Shown: piece after piece, positions 24,454-31,981 of the stretch | Numbering within the stretch: the stretch's first letter is position 1 | Layout of the letters: the number at the start of each line of letters is the position of its first letter | Source: Streptosporangiaceae bacterium | Lineage (GTDB): Bacteria > Actinomycetota > Actinomycetes > Streptosporangiales > Streptosporangiaceae | Direction of reading: 5' to 3' | DNA: 32,565 nucleotides | Assembly (NCBI GenBank): GCA_030041275.1 | Contig: JASHOE010000360.1 | Location: 1 to 32,565 of the forward strand | Program-made: the position numbers and the translations under genes | Notes under the pieces: model-generated | Seen by the model: only the letters and a program-made list of their open reading frames with translations | What the model was told of the DNA's origin: nothing | Databases searched by the model: none

Positions 24454-25140
24454 ATGAAGACGCCGCCGATTGTCTCGCTGGAAGAGTGGAACGCCGCACG
24501 TGAGAGGCTGCTGGCCAGGGAGAAGGAGGTCACCCGCGCGCGCGACGCGCTTGCCGCCGAGCGCAGACGGATGCCGTGGATGGCGGTCCAGAAGGAGTAC
24601 TCGTTCGAAGGCCCCAACGGACCGGCGAGCCTAGCCGACCTGTTCGAGGACCGCCGTCAGCTGATCGTCTACCGGGCCTTCTTCGAACCGACAGTCACCA
24701 CGTATGCCGAGGGCGGCTCATATCCGGAGCGTGCCTGCGTGGGCTGCTCCTTTGGCGCCGACCAAGTCGCGAACCCAGCCCACCTGAACGCGCGGGACAC
24801 GACGCTCGCCTACGCCTCGCGCGCCCCTCAGGCCGAGATCCGGCGGCTGAAGGAACGCCACGGTTGGACGCGCATCCCCTGGTACACGATCACGGACGAT
24901 TTCGATAAGGACTTCGGCGTCGATGAGTGGCACGGGCACAACGCTTTCATCCGCGAAGATGGCCAGATCTTTCGCACCTACTTCATCAACAGCCGCGGCG
25001 CCGAGAACATGGGCACCACGTGGAGTTACCTCGACATGACGGCGCTCGGTCGCCAGGAGGAGTGGGAGGATTCGCCTGAGGGATACCCGCAGACGCCTCC
25101 GTACCAATGGTGGAACTACAACGACGCGTACGGCAGTTGA
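24454..25140 (+). CDS. DUF899 family thioredoxin-like protein
   Basis: A 228-residue protein of the DUF899 family, which has a thioredoxin-like fold. It opens with a helical segment (SLEEWNAARERLLAREKEVT, RARDALAAERRRMPW). The core holds LADLFEDRRQLIVYRAFF and a CxxC pair (ERACVGCSF, Cys95 and Cys98) at the usual redox position. The end is the family's aromatic WSYLDMTALGRQEEWEDSPE and PYQWWNYNDAYG. A redox or peroxide-related role is suspected for the family but unproven. ATG 24454 has GAAGAGGA about nine bases upstream. It is convergent with the MFS gene, 24 bases away. Confidence 0.88.
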   Translation: MKTPPIVSLEEWNAARERLLAREKEVTRARDALAAERRRMPWMAVQKEYSFEGPNGPASLADLFEDRRQLIVYRAFFEPTVTTYAEGGSYPERACVGCSFGADQVANPAHLNARDTTLAYASRAPQAEIRRLKERHGWTRIPWYTITDDFDKDFGVDEWHGHNAFIREDGQIFRTYFINSRGAENMGTTWSYLDMTALGRQEEWEDSPEGYPQTPPYQWWNYNDAYGS

Positions 25141-25164
25141 CCCGACCCGACATGACCTCGGGAG

Positions 25165-26379
25165 TCAGGACGTGCTGGCGGCCCCGCGAACGCCGGCGAT
25201 CGATACCCCACTGAGCGCCGCGAGCGCGATGGCGCAGACCAGAACGGACCTGAAGTCGCCGACATAGTCGGAGGCGATGCCGACGCCGATCACCGGGATC
25301 GTGAGCCCGACGTAGGCGAACACGAAGTACGTGGACACGACGCGGCCGCGTATCTCCGGCGGCGCCAGTCGGTTGGCCGTTGAGAGGCTGCCGATGAAGA
25401 CAGCGCCGACCGCCAGGCCGCCGGTGATCGTGCCGGCCAGAAACAGGCCCATGGACGCCTGCGACAGGCCCGCCACGATCAGCGCCAGGGCCACAACGAA
25501 CAGCGCGAGGCCGAAGGTGACCACCCGCCGACTAGGGAAGCGGCCGAGGAACAGCTGGCTGGCGGCGCCGGTGCCGAAGATGGCGAACACGATGGCTCCG
25601 CTGACGGCGTGGTTGTGCTGGTGCAGCACACTGGACAGGAAGGTCGGCGCTAGCGCGGTGAACAGCCCGAGCAGGGAGAACGCGGCGAACCCGGCCACGC
25701 CGGCGGCCACGAACTCCCTCCGGCCGACTGCCGGTATGCCGAGGCCGGAAAACCGCAGGCTCAGCCGCTGCCGCTGGGCAACGGTCTCGGGTACGACGGC
25801 GAGGGCGAAGGCGGCTAGGGCCAGTAGGCCGAGGTAGACCTCGAATACGAGCACGGTCGGGTCTGGCGCGTACTGCGCGAACAGGCCGGCGACCAGCGGC
25901 CCCAGGCCCAGGCCGCCCATGTTGGCCGCGGTGGCCACCATCGAGGCACGCCGGGATGTGCCACCCGGTCCCGTGGAATCCCGGTCCCGGCCGGCCCTGC
26001 TCGCGTACTCAGTGAGCGCGGCCGTGGCAGTGCCCGTCACCAGCCCGGCAGACAGCCCCGACAACACCCGGCCGACGAAAAGCCAGCCAACTCCGGACGC
26101 CAGGATGAAAACCACGGTGCTGACCGCGCTGAAGCCCAGAGCGGCGGCGAGCACGGGCCTGCGGCCCACCTGGTCGGAGGACCGCCCGGCCAGCAGCAGC
26201 GCGGCGAGCACGCCCACGGCGTAGGTGGCGTAGATGAGCGTGGTGAGCCCGGCGGAGAAGTGCCACTGGCTCTCATAGATCACATACAGCGGAGTGGGCA
26301 GTGTGGTGCCCAGCATGGTGGCACCGAACAAGTAGGCCACCAGCCAGAAGGCCACCTGCCCACGTCGCTCGGCCCGCAC
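25165..26379 (-). CDS. MFS transporter (drug/metabolite efflux type)
   Basis: A 404-residue major facilitator with twelve predicted membrane segments. Motif A is intact between segments 2 and 3 (GRSSDQVGRRPVLA), and a GLGLGPLVAGLFAQYAPDP stretch matches the motif C region of proton-driven exporters. A hydrophilic loop (SRAGRDRDSTGPGGTSRRAS) lies between segments 4 and 5, and SLSTANRLAPPEIRGRVVST between 10 and 11. GTG 26379 is the likely start, with AGGTAG about seven bases upstream. The TetR gene ends 46 bases upstream on the same strand, so the two form an operon in which the regulator likely senses a compound the pump exports. Confidence 0.92.
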   Translation of the reverse strand: MRAERRGQVAFWLVAYLFGATMLGTTLPTPLYVIYESQWHFSAGLTTLIYATYAVGVLAALLLAGRSSDQVGRRPVLAAALGFSAVSTVVFILASGVGWLFVGRVLSGLSAGLVTGTATAALTEYASRAGRDRDSTGPGGTSRRASMVATAANMGGLGLGPLVAGLFAQYAPDPTVLVFEVYLGLLALAAFALAVVPETVAQRQRLSLRFSGLGIPAVGRREFVAAGVAGFAAFSLLGLFTALAPTFLSSVLHQHNHAVSGAIVFAIFGTGAASQLFLGRFPSRRVVTFGLALFVVALALIVAGLSQASMGLFLAGTITGGLAVGAVFIGSLSTANRLAPPEIRGRVVSTYFVFAYVGLTIPVIGVGIASDYVGDFRSVLVCAIALAALSGVSIAGVRGAASTS

Positions 26380-26425
26380 TCGCAGCTACCTGCCGCAGCG
26401 CACGGTCCGGCAAACCTGCGCTCGC

Positions 26426-27061
26426 CTAGCGGTGAGTCCGGGCTGGCCCCTCTGCCATCAGCCGGCGCGCGTACTCGATGACCGCGTCGATGATCTCGTC
26501 CGCCTGCGCCCTGGTTCTGGCGGCCGCGACCTCACGCGCGCCCTCGCCAATCACAGAGGTCAGCACGGCCGCGTACAGCCGGTCCAGCGACGTGTCCGCG
26601 AGGCGCAGCAAGGCGTCGTTCTGCCGGATCCAGCCGTGACCGCGGTGCCGTTTCATCAGCTCGAACCCAGGCGGACCGTCACCAGCGGAGAACAGCATCG
26701 CCAGGTCCCGGCGCTGCCAGGCGCCGTCGAGGTACGCCCGTGCGCCCGCAGCAAACAACTCGGCCGGGTCGCTGACGCCGGCTCGCTTCGCGGCCGCGAC
26801 GGCCGCACTCGCCGCCTCCTCGTATGCGGCCTGGTGCTCCTGCCACAGCGCGATGAAGAGCTCGCTCTTCCCGCCGAAGTGATGATAGAGGCTTCCCACA
26901 CTCGACTGCGCGCGCTCCACTACGTCGGCGATGCTCGCGTCGGCGAAACCCTGCCGGGTAAATACCTCGCGGGCGGCGTCCAGCAGTGCCCGCTGGGTCT
27001 GCGCCGTGCGTCCCCACTGCCAGGAACCGACGGCCGGCTTGCGCGCCTGCGCCTCCGTCAT
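26426..27061 (-). CDS. TetR-family transcriptional regulator
   Basis: A 211-residue TetR regulator. The DNA-binding domain is at about 20-70: QTQRALLDAAREVFTRQGFA, then DASIADVVERAQSSVGSLYH, then HFGGKSELFIALW, ending in the family's usual YHHFGGK. The ligand domain is all-helical with no metal or sugar signatures. ATG 27061 is chosen; a GTG at 27070 and a much longer open frame from 27133 are alternatives without ribosome sites. The adjacent MFS gene is its probable target, and a TGCCAC-N11-GTGGCA dyad lies 26-48 bases upstream of the start. That dyad is unlike the TAGAA-N5-TTCTA sites, so this protein is probably not the regulator of the lipid genes. Confidence 0.92.
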   Translation of the reverse strand: MTEAQARKPAVGSWQWGRTAQTQRALLDAAREVFTRQGFADASIADVVERAQSSVGSLYHHFGGKSELFIALWQEHQAAYEEAASAAVAAAKRAGVSDPAELFAAGARAYLDGAWQRRDLAMLFSAGDGPPGFELMKRHRGHGWIRQNDALLRLADTSLDRLYAAVLTSVIGEGAREVAAARTRAQADEIIDAVIEYARRLMAEGPARTHR

Positions 27062-27086
27062 CGTGCTCACCGTCCCGGTCGGATCC

Positions 27087-27109
27087 TGCCACTTTGCCGC
27101 ATCGTGGCA
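27087..27109. promoter_or_regulatory. Dyad upstream of tetR, candidate autoregulatory operator
   Basis: TGCCAC (27087-27092) and GTGGCA (27104-27109) are exact inverted repeats separated by 11 bases. CCACTTT recurs about 30 bases on, near 27119, giving a second partial half-site. It lies 26 bases before the tetR start codon, in the divergent region shared with the DUF574 gene. Confidence 0.45.
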
Positions 27110-27251
27110 AGTTCGCGCCACTTTCGCGGGCACGCGGATTGCCGGCGGCGGCGCGCGACGGGGCTCGGCAACCGCCTCGCATCAGTACGATCGCCATTGG
27201 TCGCATGGGCGCCAGCGACCGTAACAATAACGGCAGATGAGACGAGCACGA

Positions 27252-28037
27252 ATGAGCGCAGAACACGCAACCTTCGACACTTCGGTGGCGCACCAGGCGC
27301 GCATCGCAGATTACCTGCTCGGGGGTCGGGACAACTTCGCCGCCGATCGCAAGGCCGCCGAGGCAATGATCGAGGCCTACCCGACAATGGTCGAGCTCAT
27401 GCGGGCTAACCGGGCCTTCCTGGGGCGCGTGGCCCGGTTCCTGGTCGGTGAGGCGGGCATCAGGCAGTTCCTCGACATCGGCACTGGCATTCCGACGGCT
27501 GGCAACACCCACGAGGTGGCACAGGAGATAGCGCCCGACTGCCGGGTCGTCTACGTCGACTACGATCCCGTCGTCCTGGCCCACGCCCGTGCCCTGCTCA
27601 CGAGCACTTCGGAGGGTGCAACGGAATACGTGGACTCAGACCTTCGGGACGTGACGAAGGTTCTGGCCAGTGCCGCCGAAACGCTGGATTTCAGCAAGCC
27701 GGTAGCTGTCACCGTGACGATGACCCTGCACGCCATCCCCGACGAGGACGACCCGCACGCGATCGTCGCCCAGTTCATGAACGCCATGCCCGCTGGCAGC
27801 TACCTGTCCATCTCGCACCCGGCGTCAGACATCGAGCCGGAAAAGGCGGCCAATCTCGTCGACCGCCTGAAGCCGCTCAGCTATCAGCAGTACGCCCCCC
27901 GCACCCGCGCCCAGGTGCTTCGGTTCTTCGACGGCCTTGACCTGGTCGACCCTGGACTCGTCCAGATCCAGCAGTGGCGCCCGCCCATCGAGGTGGACGA
28001 GACTTTCTCGGTCTGGGCTGGGGTGGCGCGCAAGTAG
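27252..28037 (+). CDS. SAM-dependent methyltransferase, DUF574 (PF04672) family, copy 1
   Basis: A 261-residue protein of the actinobacterial DUF574/PF04672 methyltransferase family. Motifs: N-terminal DTSVAHQARIADYLLGGRDN, SAM motif I FLDIGTGIPTAGNTHEVAQ, motif II RVVYVDYDPVVLAHARALL, motif III region VAVTVTMTLHAIPDEDDP, and the closing GLDLVDPGLVQIQQW and VWAGVARK. The substrate is unknown. ATG 27252 is chosen over ATG 27237, which would add five residues; neither has a strong ribosome site. It converges on a close paralogue 52 bases downstream and diverges from the tetR gene. Confidence 0.9.
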   Translation: MSAEHATFDTSVAHQARIADYLLGGRDNFAADRKAAEAMIEAYPTMVELMRANRAFLGRVARFLVGEAGIRQFLDIGTGIPTAGNTHEVAQEIAPDCRVVYVDYDPVVLAHARALLTSTSEGATEYVDSDLRDVTKVLASAAETLDFSKPVAVTVTMTLHAIPDEDDPHAIVAQFMNAMPAGSYLSISHPASDIEPEKAANLVDRLKPLSYQQYAPRTRAQVLRFFDGLDLVDPGLVQIQQWRPPIEVDETFSVWAGVARK

Positions 28038-28089
28038 CTGATGGCGGTTGCGAACCCAGAGGCCACATACCTCGAGCCGCCGCGCTCTA

Positions 28090-28890
28090 TCACGGCTTGC
28101 GCGCGACTCCCGCCCACACGCTCGTGCTGCTCGCGGCGAGCGGCTGCGTCGTTGGTCGCCAGTCCTCAACCTGGACCAGTCCCGGCTCGACCAGGTCCAG
28201 ACCGTCGAAGAACCGCATGACGTCGTTCCTCGACCGGAGCGTCGCCTGCTCGGCGGCGCGGTCGTTGAAGCGCCGCGCGGCCTCGGAAGCGCCGGCCGCC
28301 ACGTCCGAGCCCGGATGCGACAGCGCGAGGAAGCTGCCCGACGGCAGCGCGTCCAGCAGAGATGCCACGGTCTCGTACGGGTGGTCGGCGTCCGGGACGA
28401 AGTGCAGGATTGCTACCAGCATCAGCGCGATGGGCCGGGAGAAGTCCAGCACGGTCGCGGCGTGATCCAAAATGGCCTGCGGCTCGCTGATGTCCGCCTC
28501 GATGTAGTCGGTGACGCCCTCGGGCTCGCTCGTCAGCAGCGCGCGAGCGTGAATCAGCACCACCGGATCCCGGTCTACGTAGACGACCCGGCAGTCAGGC
28601 GCGATCGACTGGGCGACCTCGTGGGTGTTGTTCGCCGTCGGTATGCCGGTGCCGATATCCAGGAACTGGCGGATCCCCTCGTCGGCGGCGAGGTAGCGCA
28701 CGCTTCTCGCCAGGAACTGCCGGTTGGATCGCATGGCGTTGGCGATGTCCGGATAGGCCGACAGCATCGCCCTGCCGGCAGCGCGGTCGGCCTCGAAGTT
28801 GTCCTTGCCGCCCAGCAGGTAGTCGTAGACCCGCGCGATATGGGCGACGCTGGTGTCGAGTGCGTCCGTCGTGCGCTCGCTAGAAGCCAT
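28090..28890 (-). CDS. SAM-dependent methyltransferase, DUF574 (PF04672) family, copy 2
   Basis: A 266-residue paralogue of copy 1, colinear throughout: DTSVAHIARVYDYLLGGKDN, FLDIGTGIPTANNTHEVAQS, RVVYVDRDPVVLIHARALLT, LLVAILHFVPDADHP-like motif III and GLDLVEPGLVQVEDWRP, ending VWAGVARKP. The strongest divergence is in the linker around residues 130-160 and after 200 (SDVAAGASEAARRFNDRAAE), where ligand specificity might differ. ATG 28890 has GGAGGA about nine bases upstream. The tail-to-tail arrangement makes the 3' parts of the two genes an imperfect inverted repeat. Confidence 0.9.
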   Translation of the reverse strand: MASSERTTDALDTSVAHIARVYDYLLGGKDNFEADRAAGRAMLSAYPDIANAMRSNRQFLARSVRYLAADEGIRQFLDIGTGIPTANNTHEVAQSIAPDCRVVYVDRDPVVLIHARALLTSEPEGVTDYIEADISEPQAILDHAATVLDFSRPIALMLVAILHFVPDADHPYETVASLLDALPSGSFLALSHPGSDVAAGASEAARRFNDRAAEQATLRSRNDVMRFFDGLDLVEPGLVQVEDWRPTTQPLAASSTSVWAGVARKP

Positions 28891-28922
28891 TGGTGCAGTT
28901 CCTCCGGCTGCCGATGCCAGCC

Positions 28923-28928
28923 ATTATC
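28923..28928 (-). promoter_or_regulatory. -10 element for DUF574 copy 2
   Basis: The minus strand reads GATAAT, five of six matches to TATAAT, 33 bases before ATG 28890. No good -35 is seen. The rest of 28891-29164 holds no gene I can support, only a 15-base palindrome at 29128-29142. Confidence 0.35.
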
Positions 28929-29164
28929 CGACCGTTCAGATTCCAGTATTGCAAACCTTACCTAAGCCGCTCAGATCGGATACAGCGCGCCGGTGCGGGA
29001 CCCGGCACGGTTGCCCGCGGATCCTGCGGCCGCCAGCGCGGCGCCCACGCCGGTGCTCGCGATCGAAAGGACGCGACGTCACCTTCGCGGCTGCAGCGGC
29101 CAGCCGCAGCGACTGTTCCGCAACGGCTTCGGCCCGGCCGAACAGGGCCGCTCGCGTGCGCGGA

Positions 29165-29839
29165 CTAGGTTGCGGCGGCGTCGAGGGTCGCCCAGACGAT
29201 GACGTTGCTGAGGTAGTGGCCGGTGGTCGAGTCGAAGGTCCCGCCGCAGGTGATGAGCCGCAGCTGCGGATCCGGCACCGGGCCGTACACCGCGATCGTG
29301 GGAAACTGCGTCTTCAGGTACGTCTGCACCGCGGTGATCTGGAATACGGCAAGGCTGCTGTCGGCCCGGCGCACGTAAACCAGTTCGCCGGGCCGCAGCA
29401 GCCGGAGCCTGAAGAAAACGGCAGGGCCGGCCTTCGAGTCCACGTGCCCGGCGATCACCGCCGCGCCGGTCTGCCCTGGTCGCGGGCTGGCGGTGTACCA
29501 GCCCGCAACCGCGGTGCTTGAGGGAACCTGCAGCGCCCCTGTCGTCGTGAGCCCGAGCTGAATCAGGCGGGTGTTCACGCCGATAGCGGGAATCGTGAGA
29601 CTCACCGGCGCGGCGACGGGCGCGGTCGTGGTCTGCGGAACAGCGGACCAGTGCCCGCGCGGCACCGGCACCAGCGGCGTCTTGCCCACCGCCGCAGCGG
29701 GTCGCCCGGTCTGGCTGGCCCAGGCGAGCCCGGCGGCAGCGCCGCAGAGCACGATGACACCCGTCACCAGCGCCGCGGCAGCCCACGGCCGCCGCACGAG
29801 GCGTCTGGACGACGCGTGCCGGCCTCTTTTACCGCGCAT
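29165..29839 (-). CDS. Class F-like sortase
   Basis: A 224-residue membrane-anchored transpeptidase that joins surface proteins to the envelope. A basic head and one membrane segment (about 19-41) are followed by a linker and the sortase barrel: VSLTIPAIGVNTRLIQLGL, TGAAVIAGHVDS (catalytic His132) and LRLITCGGTFD (catalytic Cys198). Where the essential Arg normally follows (in a YRDN-like strand), this protein reads HYLSNVIV with Leu210. Either the Arg lies elsewhere in this subgroup or activity is altered. ATG 29839 overlaps the end of the DUF4397 gene by 11 bases; a longer start at 29890 is possible. The product probably acts on the DUF4397 protein. Confidence 0.88.
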   Translation of the reverse strand: MRGKRGRHASSRRLVRRPWAAAALVTGVIVLCGAAAGLAWASQTGRPAAAVGKTPLVPVPRGHWSAVPQTTTAPVAAPVSLTIPAIGVNTRLIQLGLTTTGALQVPSSTAVAGWYTASPRPGQTGAAVIAGHVDSKAGPAVFFRLRLLRPGELVYVRRADSSLAVFQITAVQTYLKTQFPTIAVYGPVPDPQLRLITCGGTFDSTTGHYLSNVIVWATLDAAAT

Positions 29840-30698
29840 GGAGAGCCGGGCGACGCCGTCGGCTGACGAACACCGCCCCGCCGACGGCAAGCAGCAGGCC
29901 GCCTAGACCGACCGCGACCCATGGCAGCAGTGGTGCACCCGGCCGCGCCGCGGTGCCGCCCAGCCCCGTCTGCACCCCAGCCGCGGGAGCCACGGCGCTG
30001 CCGGCCGCATCGAGCAGGTCGTCGATGGCGAGCTTGCCGGGATCGTCGAGGACAACGAGCGTGTGGACGGTTCCCGCGGCGAGGGTCACCTGCTGCGAGG
30101 CGGTCTCACTCGGGCCCGCTGCCTGCACCGTCCAGGTTCCGGCCGGGACGCTGATGAAGTTCGTCGCGTTCCCGAACTGCAAGTTCGATGTGAGCGTCTG
30201 GCCGCCTGCCGTAACCGAGACGGTGTCCTGCTGCAGCGACGCCTGGATGACCTGAACGAGGGCCGCCCCGCTGGGTGTCGTCAGCGGATCGTCGAAGACC
30301 ACCAGGCGCAGCCCGGACGCCGGGCCCATTCCGGCCACGGTGTAGGCGTCGCCAGCGGTGACGTTCAGCGTCGTCGACAGCACAGGCTTGGTGCTCGGCG
30401 CCGCTCCGGCCGCCCGCATCGCGACGGTGTACTCGCCGGCGGCGAGCTGCTCGAACGGCGACACCGTGCCGTAGCTCACGTGGTGCAGGACGAGCTGCGC
30501 CGTGGAGTCCCCGAACGAGTAGAGATACACATCGACAGCCGGCGTGTTCGGCGACAGGTGCGCGAGCCGGACGAAGCCGTCGCCCGTGCTCTGCGCCGCT
30601 GATGCGGCGGGCGCCACCAGCGCCAGGATGGCCAGCGTTCCGGTCAGTCCAGCTCCCAGCACCCGGATCAGCCGTCTTGGCTTCGTTACCAGATTCAT
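29829..30698 (-). CDS. DUF4397 surface protein, putative sortase substrate
   Basis: A 289-residue exported protein. It has a signal peptide (basic MNLVTKPRRLIR, hydrophobic core, probable cut after APAASA near residue 34). Two DUF4397 beta repeats follow (FVRLAHLSPNTPAVDVYLYS and LVQVIQASLQQDTVSVTAGG), then a Gly/Ala/Pro-rich spacer, a hydrophobic anchor at about 258-278 and a basic tail RRRRPALHAR. This is the layout of a cell-wall-sorted protein, but no LPxTG is present; the nearest candidate region is VQTGLGGTAARPGAP. GGGAGG lies four bases before ATG 30698. Its 3' end overlaps the sortase gene, strongly linking the two. Confidence 0.88.
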   Translation of the reverse strand: MNLVTKPRRLIRVLGAGLTGTLAILALVAPAASAAQSTGDGFVRLAHLSPNTPAVDVYLYSFGDSTAQLVLHHVSYGTVSPFEQLAAGEYTVAMRAAGAAPSTKPVLSTTLNVTAGDAYTVAGMGPASGLRLVVFDDPLTTPSGAALVQVIQASLQQDTVSVTAGGQTLTSNLQFGNATNFISVPAGTWTVQAAGPSETASQQVTLAAGTVHTLVVLDDPGKLAIDDLLDAAGSAVAPAAGVQTGLGGTAARPGAPLLPWVAVGLGGLLLAVGGAVFVSRRRRPALHAR

Positions 30699-30756
30699 AT
30701 GCCCTCCCGGTGCGCCGGCGCCTCGGGTCTCCCCCGCGCCGGCCGTTGTCTGTCCC

Positions 30757-31821
30757 TTACTTCGGTGTCTGCGCCGACAGCAGCCCTAGCGGGCCTGGCG
30801 CGGGGAATACGACCTGCAGCACGGTCGCGGCACCAGTGCCGGAGACCGTCGTGGTGGCGAGGAACGGCGCGCGCTGCGCTCGCAGGAACGCCAGCACCTC
30901 AGCCAGGTAGCCCGCATCATGCGGAAGCGGCGCGGCACCGAGCGTCATCGAGCGCAGCGGAGTACCTGCGGTGGCGCCAGGCCCCGCGTCGCCGAACTGC
31001 TGGATGTAGACCGGGACGCTGTGCGCGAGCGCTGCGAGCGTGATGAGAATCCGGGCGTCGACGTGGCCCGCCGCGAGCTCCGCCTGCGCTGCTGGCCACA
31101 GGTGCACGTTTGCGTTGTGCAGGAGCTGGTTGCCGTCCTGCTGGCGGGCAAGCAAGTCCGCGCGCGCCGCCGACAGGTAAGCGGCTGCTCCGTCCGGCGC
31201 CGTCACTCGCACGGCGACTGCGCTCTGGCCGGTGCCAAAGCTCGCCAGCACCACCGGCGCATACACCGTTACCAGCCGGGGCCCGAACTCACTGCGCAGC
31301 ACGGCAGTCGAGACGACGACGCCCGACCCCAGCGGATCACCCGACCCGGAGCCAAGCGACTCGAGGTCGGCGGCGGGAAGTCCGGCGTGCTGCAGGACGG
31401 CACACATGAGCGGGTCGCAGGCCACGATAACGCCGCGGCTGACCTGTGCCGTGATCCACATCGCCGCCAGCTCACGATTTTCGGCGGCAGCGGCCAGCGC
31501 GGCGGCGCCGAGCGGCGCGGTCGCTGTCTGCTGACTGCGTGCCGTGGACGCGCGGCCGGTGACAGTGGCCGCGGTCGTGGCGAGCGCAGCAATGATGAGG
31601 ACGCCCAGCCCAGCGACCAGCGCGCGGCGGCGAGCTAACCGCCGGGCATCGGGCCCGTCGGAAACCCGCAGCACACTGCGCTGCAGCCACAACCGGAGCG
31701 TCGTGCCGATGACCCTCGGCCACGATGGCGCCGGCTGTGCCTGGAAGCTGCTAGGCACGGCGACCACCCCCCACGCCGCGCCGAGTCCACCGGCGCGGAC
31801 CCCACCTGCCCAGTTCACCAC
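30757..31821 (-). CDS. Single-pass membrane protein of unknown function, sortase cassette
   Basis: A protein of up to 354 residues with a cytoplasmic N-terminal part ending in basic DARRLARRRA, one membrane segment at about 67-86, and an extracytoplasmic domain of about 260 residues. I do not recognise the family. The exported part has two cysteines eight residues apart or less (IVACDPLMCAVLQHAG), a positively selected-looking hydrophobic core (VVLASFGTGQSAVAVRVTAP), and a C-terminal region rich in Ala. The start is uncertain: GTG at 31821 or 31818 without a ribosome site, or GTG 31758 with GGGGGGTGG just upstream. It ends 58 bases before the DUF4397 gene on the same strand, so a three-gene cassette is likely. 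Confidence 0.65.
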   Translation of the reverse strand: MVNWAGGVRAGGLGAAWGVVAVPSSFQAQPAPSWPRVIGTTLRLWLQRSVLRVSDGPDARRLARRRALVAGLGVLIIAALATTAATVTGRASTARSQQTATAPLGAAALAAAAENRELAAMWITAQVSRGVIVACDPLMCAVLQHAGLPAADLESLGSGSGDPLGSGVVVSTAVLRSEFGPRLVTVYAPVVLASFGTGQSAVAVRVTAPDGAAAYLSAARADLLARQQDGNQLLHNANVHLWPAAQAELAAGHVDARILITLAALAHSVPVYIQQFGDAGPGATAGTPLRSMTLGAAPLPHDAGYLAEVLAFLRAQRAPFLATTTVSGTGAATVLQVVFPAPGPLGLLSAQTPK

Positions 31822-31850
31822 AACAAAGTGACGCTTTCACTGCAAGTTGC

Positions 31851-31875
31851 GATTACCGGATGACATCGCGTAATC
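31851..31875. promoter_or_regulatory. GATTAC-N13-GTAATC inverted repeat
   Basis: Exact 6-base arms 13 bases apart lie 30 bases upstream of the minus-strand gene at 31821, within the divergent region shared with the right-edge SDR. It could be an operator for the sortase cassette; a 6-base match at this spacing may also be chance. Confidence 0.25.
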
Positions 31876-31914
31876 CGATCGACTCGGCGCAACGCGGCTG
31901 TGAGCGCGGTCTCG

Positions 31915-31943
31915 GTGACAATTCCAGAAGAACGTTCTAGGAT
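31915..31943 (+). promoter_or_regulatory. SDR promoter with dyad operator in the spacer (site 3)
   Basis: GTGACA (31915-31920) and TAGGAT (31938-31943) are spaced by 17 bases. The spacer holds CAGAA-GAACG-TTCTA (31925-31939), the third copy of the shared dyad. An overlapping perfect 10-base palindrome AGAACGTTCT (31929-31938) offers another register. Confidence 0.6.
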
Positions 31944-31981
31944 TCCGGCATCTGGTGATCATGAAAGGTCGGGTGTACGGC

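Noticed and set aside
29128..29142. 15-base palindrome TTCGGCC-C-GGCCGAA downstream of the sortase gene
   Set aside because: It could be a terminator, but it has a one-base loop and no T-tract, and such GC palindromes are expected by chance at this base composition.
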